Assembly (NCBI GenBank): GCA_018065065.1
Contig: JAGHTZ010000003.1
Span: 1-35,970, forward strand
Length of the DNA: 35,970 nt
DNA from: Candidatus Equadaptatus faecalis
GTDB taxonomy: Bacteria > Synergistota > Synergistia > Synergistales > Synergistaceae
Direction of reading: 5' to 3'
Each line of letters opens with the position of its first letter. The stretch's first letter is position 1. The notes beneath the pieces were generated by a model. It saw only the letters and a program-made list of their open reading frames with translations. It did not search any database and was not told the DNA's origin. Below, piece after piece: positions 33,401 to 35,970 of this stretch. A program made the position numbers and the translations under genes.

Positions 33401-33625
33401 AGCGAAGGCAGCGAAGAAATTCTTGACGCGATCAGAACCGGAAAAATTGCCTATGTTATTAACACTAAACAGGTGGGCGCGTCCGAACAGGAAACGGACG
33501 GGCACATGATACGCAGCAGCGCTACGGAAAACAACGTAACAATCTTTACGGCGCTTGACACAGTCAGGATAGTGCTTGACGTGCTTGAAGAAACCACGCT
33601 CAACGTATCTCCGATAAACGCGTAG
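30455..33625 (+). CDS. carB: Carbamoyl phosphate synthase large subunit
   Basis: A 1056-residue enzyme that makes carbamoyl phosphate from bicarbonate, two ATP and ammonia channelled from CarA. The two homologous halves are clear: [20 protein letters not shown] at 8-27 and [20 protein letters not shown] near 548. ATP-grasp metal segments are [20 protein letters not shown] and [20 protein letters not shown]. The C-terminal MGS-like regulatory domain has [19 protein letters not shown], where UMP and ornithine bind in other bacteria. Full length for the family. carA is not adjacent, so the small subunit is encoded elsewhere. Confidence 0.98.
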   Translation: [1056 protein letters not shown]

Positions 33626-33666
33626 CGAAGCGAACGCTATCCTAATTCATTAAGAAAGGAAAATAC

Positions 33667-34404
33667 ATGAAACAGGACATCTTTACCGTAACGGAAAACG
33701 TGAAAATTGCCCCGTCCGTGTACAAAATGCGGCTGGAAAGCGGCGTGCCGGCAATTACAAAACCGGGGCAGTTCATAAACATCAAGCTTGACGGCTTTTA
33801 TCTGCGCCGCCCTATCTCCGTCTATGACCTTGACGAAAAAGGCGTAACAATTATTTACAAAGTTGTCGGCAAAGGCACGGAATACATGGCTGCGCTTGGA
33901 AAAGGGACACGGCTTGACATTCTGACAGGGCTTGGCAACGGCTACGACGTTTCCTGTGCGGGAGACGCGCCGCTGCTGCTCGGAGGAGGACTTGGAGTGC
34001 CCCCAATGTACCTGCTTGCCAAAACGCTGCTTGCAGAAGGCAGAACGGTAACGGCAGTTCTCGGCTTCAACAAAAAAGAGGAAATTTTCTGCGCGGACGA
34101 ATTTGAAAAGCTCGGCGCCAAAGTAATTGTAACGACGGCAGACGGTTCCTACGGCGTAAAAGGCCTTGTAACGGACGCGATGAAAGAACTTTCGTACACA
34201 CACGTCTTCTGCTGCGGCCCCGAGCCAATGCTTCGCGCTGTGTACAAAAAATGCAAAACCTCGGGGCAGTTCAGCTTTGAAGAGCGCATGGGCTGCGGTT
34301 TTGGGGCATGCATGGGCTGTTCGTGCAAGACAATAACGGGCAGCAAAAGAATATGCAAGGATGGGCCTGTCCTGTTCAGGGAGGAAATTCTATGGGACGC
34401 TTAA
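33667..34404 (+). CDS. pyrK: Dihydroorotate dehydrogenase electron transfer subunit PyrK
   Basis: A 245-residue iron-sulfur flavoprotein that passes electrons from PyrD to NAD+. The FAD site is RRPISVYD (47-54), the NAD site is LLLGGGLGVPPMY, and the C-terminal [2Fe-2S] motif is MGCGFGACMGCSC...RIC with C210, C215, C218 and C230. It follows carB by 41 bases and its end overlaps pyrD by 13 bases. Its presence assigns the neighbouring PyrD to the NAD-dependent class 1B enzyme, suited to anaerobes. Confidence 0.96.
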   Translation: MKQDIFTVTENVKIAPSVYKMRLESGVPAITKPGQFINIKLDGFYLRRPISVYDLDEKGVTIIYKVVGKGTEYMAALGKGTRLDILTGLGNGYDVSCAGDAPLLLGGGLGVPPMYLLAKTLLAEGRTVTAVLGFNKKEEIFCADEFEKLGAKVIVTTADGSYGVKGLVTDAMKELSYTHVFCCGPEPMLRAVYKKCKTSGQFSFEERMGCGFGACMGCSCKTITGSKRICKDGPVLFREEILWDA

Positions 34405-35303
34405 CCACAAGCCTCTGCGGCATTGAACTTGACAACCCTGTAATACCGGCCAGCGGCACCTTCGGCTACGGCTGCGAATTTGCAGAGCTGTACGACATAA
34501 ATATTCTCGGCACCTTTTCTTTCAAGGGAACAACGCGGGAACCGCGCTACGGCAACACTCCGCCGAGAATAGCCGAAACGCCGTCGGGAATGCTCAACGC
34601 CGTTGGGCTGCAAAACCCCGGCGTTGAAAAAGTAATCTCCGAAGAACTGCCCGCTCTGAAAAAAATTTTCCACAAGCCTGTAATGGCAAACGTCAGCGGA
34701 TTTTCTCCTGAAGAATACGCGTACGTATGCGGACGGCTTGACGCGGAACCGCAAATCGGCTGGCTTGAAGTCAACATAAGCTGCCCCAACGTTCACGGAG
34801 GGGCAATGGCATTCGGAACAGACCCAAAATCGGCTGCGGAAGTGACAAAAGCGGTCAAAAAAGTTACAAAAAAACCTGTAATAATCAAACTTACGCCGAA
34901 CGTAACGGACATAGTTTCCGTTGCAAAAGCCGTTGAAGACGCGGGAGCTGACGGAATAAGCCTTATAAACACGCTGCTCGGCATGAGAATAAACCTGAAC
35001 AGCAAAAAACCGCTGCTTGCAAACACAACGGGAGGACTTTCAGGCCCCGCCGTGTTCCCTGTCGCTTTAAGAATGGTTTATCAGGCGGCAAAAGCTGTAA
35101 AAATTCCCGTAGTCGGTCTCGGAGGAATATCAACTGCGGAAGACGTAATAGAAATGATGCTTGCCGGCGCCTGTGCCGTGCAGATTGGCGCGGCAAATCT
35201 TACAGACCCGTTTGTCTGCCCGAAAATCATAGAACAGCTTCCGGAGACAATGGACAAATACGGAATAAAAAATCTTAAAGACATTATCGGAGGTGCCCTG
35301 TAA
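34392..35303 (+). CDS. pyrD: Dihydroorotate dehydrogenase B, catalytic subunit
   Basis: A 303-residue FMN enzyme, class 1B, oxidising dihydroorotate to orotate with PyrK. The start at 34392 follows GGGAGGAAA, inside the end of pyrK; an earlier open frame only shadows pyrK. Typical points are MNSKPL-like IELDNPVIPASGTFG, NAVGLQNPGVE, the catalytic cysteine in VNISCPNVHGG, and the FMN-phosphate segments TGGLSGPAVFPVALRMV and GLGGISTAEDVIEMMLAGA. The end overlaps the pyrF start by one base. Confidence 0.97.
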   Translation: MGRLTTSLCGIELDNPVIPASGTFGYGCEFAELYDINILGTFSFKGTTREPRYGNTPPRIAETPSGMLNAVGLQNPGVEKVISEELPALKKIFHKPVMANVSGFSPEEYAYVCGRLDAEPQIGWLEVNISCPNVHGGAMAFGTDPKSAAEVTKAVKKVTKKPVIIKLTPNVTDIVSVAKAVEDAGADGISLINTLLGMRINLNSKKPLLANTTGGLSGPAVFPVALRMVYQAAKAVKIPVVGLGGISTAEDVIEMMLAGACAVQIGAANLTDPFVCPKIIEQLPETMDKYGIKNLKDIIGGAL

Positions 35304-35970
35304 TGGAAAGAGACGTTATCGTAGCGTGCGATTTTTCAAGTGCTGAACAGCTGTACGGCTTCCTTGACAAATTTACGGACAGAAAACCGTTTGTAAAAAT
35401 AGGCATGGAGCTTTTTTACGCGGAAGGTCCTCGGATTGTGCACGAAACAAAGGCGCGCGGACACAAAATATTCCTTGACCTGAAACTGCACGACATACCG
35501 AACACAGTGAAAAAAACAATGGCGGTGGTTTCGCGGCTTGACATTGACATCTGCAACCTTCACGCAGCAGGTGCAACAGACATGATGAAAGGCGCTATTG
35601 AAGGGCTCACGAGGGAAGACGGCAGCCGTCCGCTTCTCGTAGCTGTTACACAGCTCACAAGCACCGACCAGGAAACGCTGGAACGCGACCTGCTCATAAA
35701 AAAACCGATTGACGAAGTTGTAATGCACTATGCCCTGACAGCCAAAAACGCGGGACTTGACGGAGTTGTCTGCTCACCGCTGGAAGCTGCCAAGGTTCAC
35801 GAAACCTGCGGCAAAAACTTCCTTACGGTAACGCCCGGCGTTCGCTTTGCAGACGGAGACAAGGGCGACCAAAAACGCGTAATGACGCCGGAACAGGCGA
35901 AACTCGCAGGTTCTGATTTCATAGTCGTGGGCAGACCGATAACGGCCGCGCAGAATCCTGTCGCGGCGTA
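35303..35970 (+). CDS. pyrF: Orotidine 5'-phosphate decarboxylase (partial, 3' end cut)
   Basis: The first 222 residues of UMP-forming OMP decarboxylase; the window edge cuts the last few residues. The active-site DLKLHDIPNTVKKT holds the catalytic lysine and aspartates. KIGMELFYAEG, CNLHAAGATDMM, VTPGVRF and the phosphate-binding IVVGRPIT are all present. GGAGGTG precedes the ATG that overlaps the pyrD stop (TAATG). It is the last visible gene of carB-pyrKDF. Confidence 0.96.
   Translation, partial: MERDVIVACDFSSAEQLYGFLDKFTDRKPFVKIGMELFYAEGPRIVHETKARGHKIFLDLKLHDIPNTVKKTMAVVSRLDIDICNLHAAGATDMMKGAIEGLTREDGSRPLLVAVTQLTSTDQETLERDLLIKKPIDEVVMHYALTAKNAGLDGVVCSPLEAAKVHETCGKNFLTVTPGVRFADGDKGDQKRVMTPEQAKLAGSDFIVVGRPITAAQNPVAA

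Overview
The window reads as a bacterial chromosome segment that spans the replication origin. The likely source is an anaerobic, amino-acid- and organic-acid-using member of the Synergistota. That guess rests on the gene mix: a three-gene TRAP transporter, a NifU-like/GGGtGRT pair typical of strict anaerobes, type III glutamine synthetase, NAD-linked PyrK/PyrDB, an ABC-F protein beside dnaA, and no carbohydrate-use genes. The phylum is inferred from gene content only and no rRNA is present to confirm it. Genes are intact and tightly packed. Every gene except the pyrF cut by the right edge is full length, and there is no prophage, insertion sequence or CRISPR array.

Positions 1-8700, mostly plus strand: an unidentified transcript leaves the left edge on the minus strand under a near-consensus promoter. 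tRNA-Ala(GGC) and a small cysteine-rich protein follow. Next is a TRAP operon (dctP, a terminator, dctQ, dctM) that runs into a peptidase-M24-fold protein lacking the usual metal ligands. A second unit holds a TSCPD-domain protein, an OhrR-like MarR regulator without its redox cysteine, and a small secreted protein. tRNA-Tyr, tRNA-Thr and a large exported FAD oxidoreductase close the section.

Positions 8700-15700: an exported cyclophilin, a 189-bp inverted-repeat element, glutamine-dependent NAD synthetase (both genes minus strand), then phosphomannomutase/phosphoglucomutase and the NifU-like/GGGtGRT pair (plus strand), and a metallopeptidase-like protein that has lost its HExxH histidines.

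Positions 15700-26200, minus strand: the replication and division block ftsZ, dciA (DUF721), mnmG, recF, dnaN, dnaA and an ABC-F ATPase. dnaN through dciA are adjacent or overlapping. DnaA boxes lie upstream of dnaA in a roughly 490-bp A-rich gap, inside the 5' end of dnaA, between dnaA and dnaN, and in a further gap beside ftsZ. The likely oriC is at about 23.7-24.2 kb. Genes to its left are mostly on the minus strand and genes to its right mostly on the plus strand, as expected if transcription follows replication.

Positions 26200-35970, mostly plus strand: nitrogen and pyrimidine metabolism. glnN (GSIII) has a promoter overlapped by five copies of a TAAGCA motif and is coupled to pyrC. After a minus-strand RidA gene, a PyrR-type attenuator precedes carB-pyrK-pyrD-pyrF. 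Neither carA nor pyrR is in the window. Functionally, GlnN makes glutamine for carbamoyl phosphate synthesis and CarB, PyrC, PyrDK and PyrF carry it toward UMP. The two promoters suggest separate nitrogen and pyrimidine control of one pathway.
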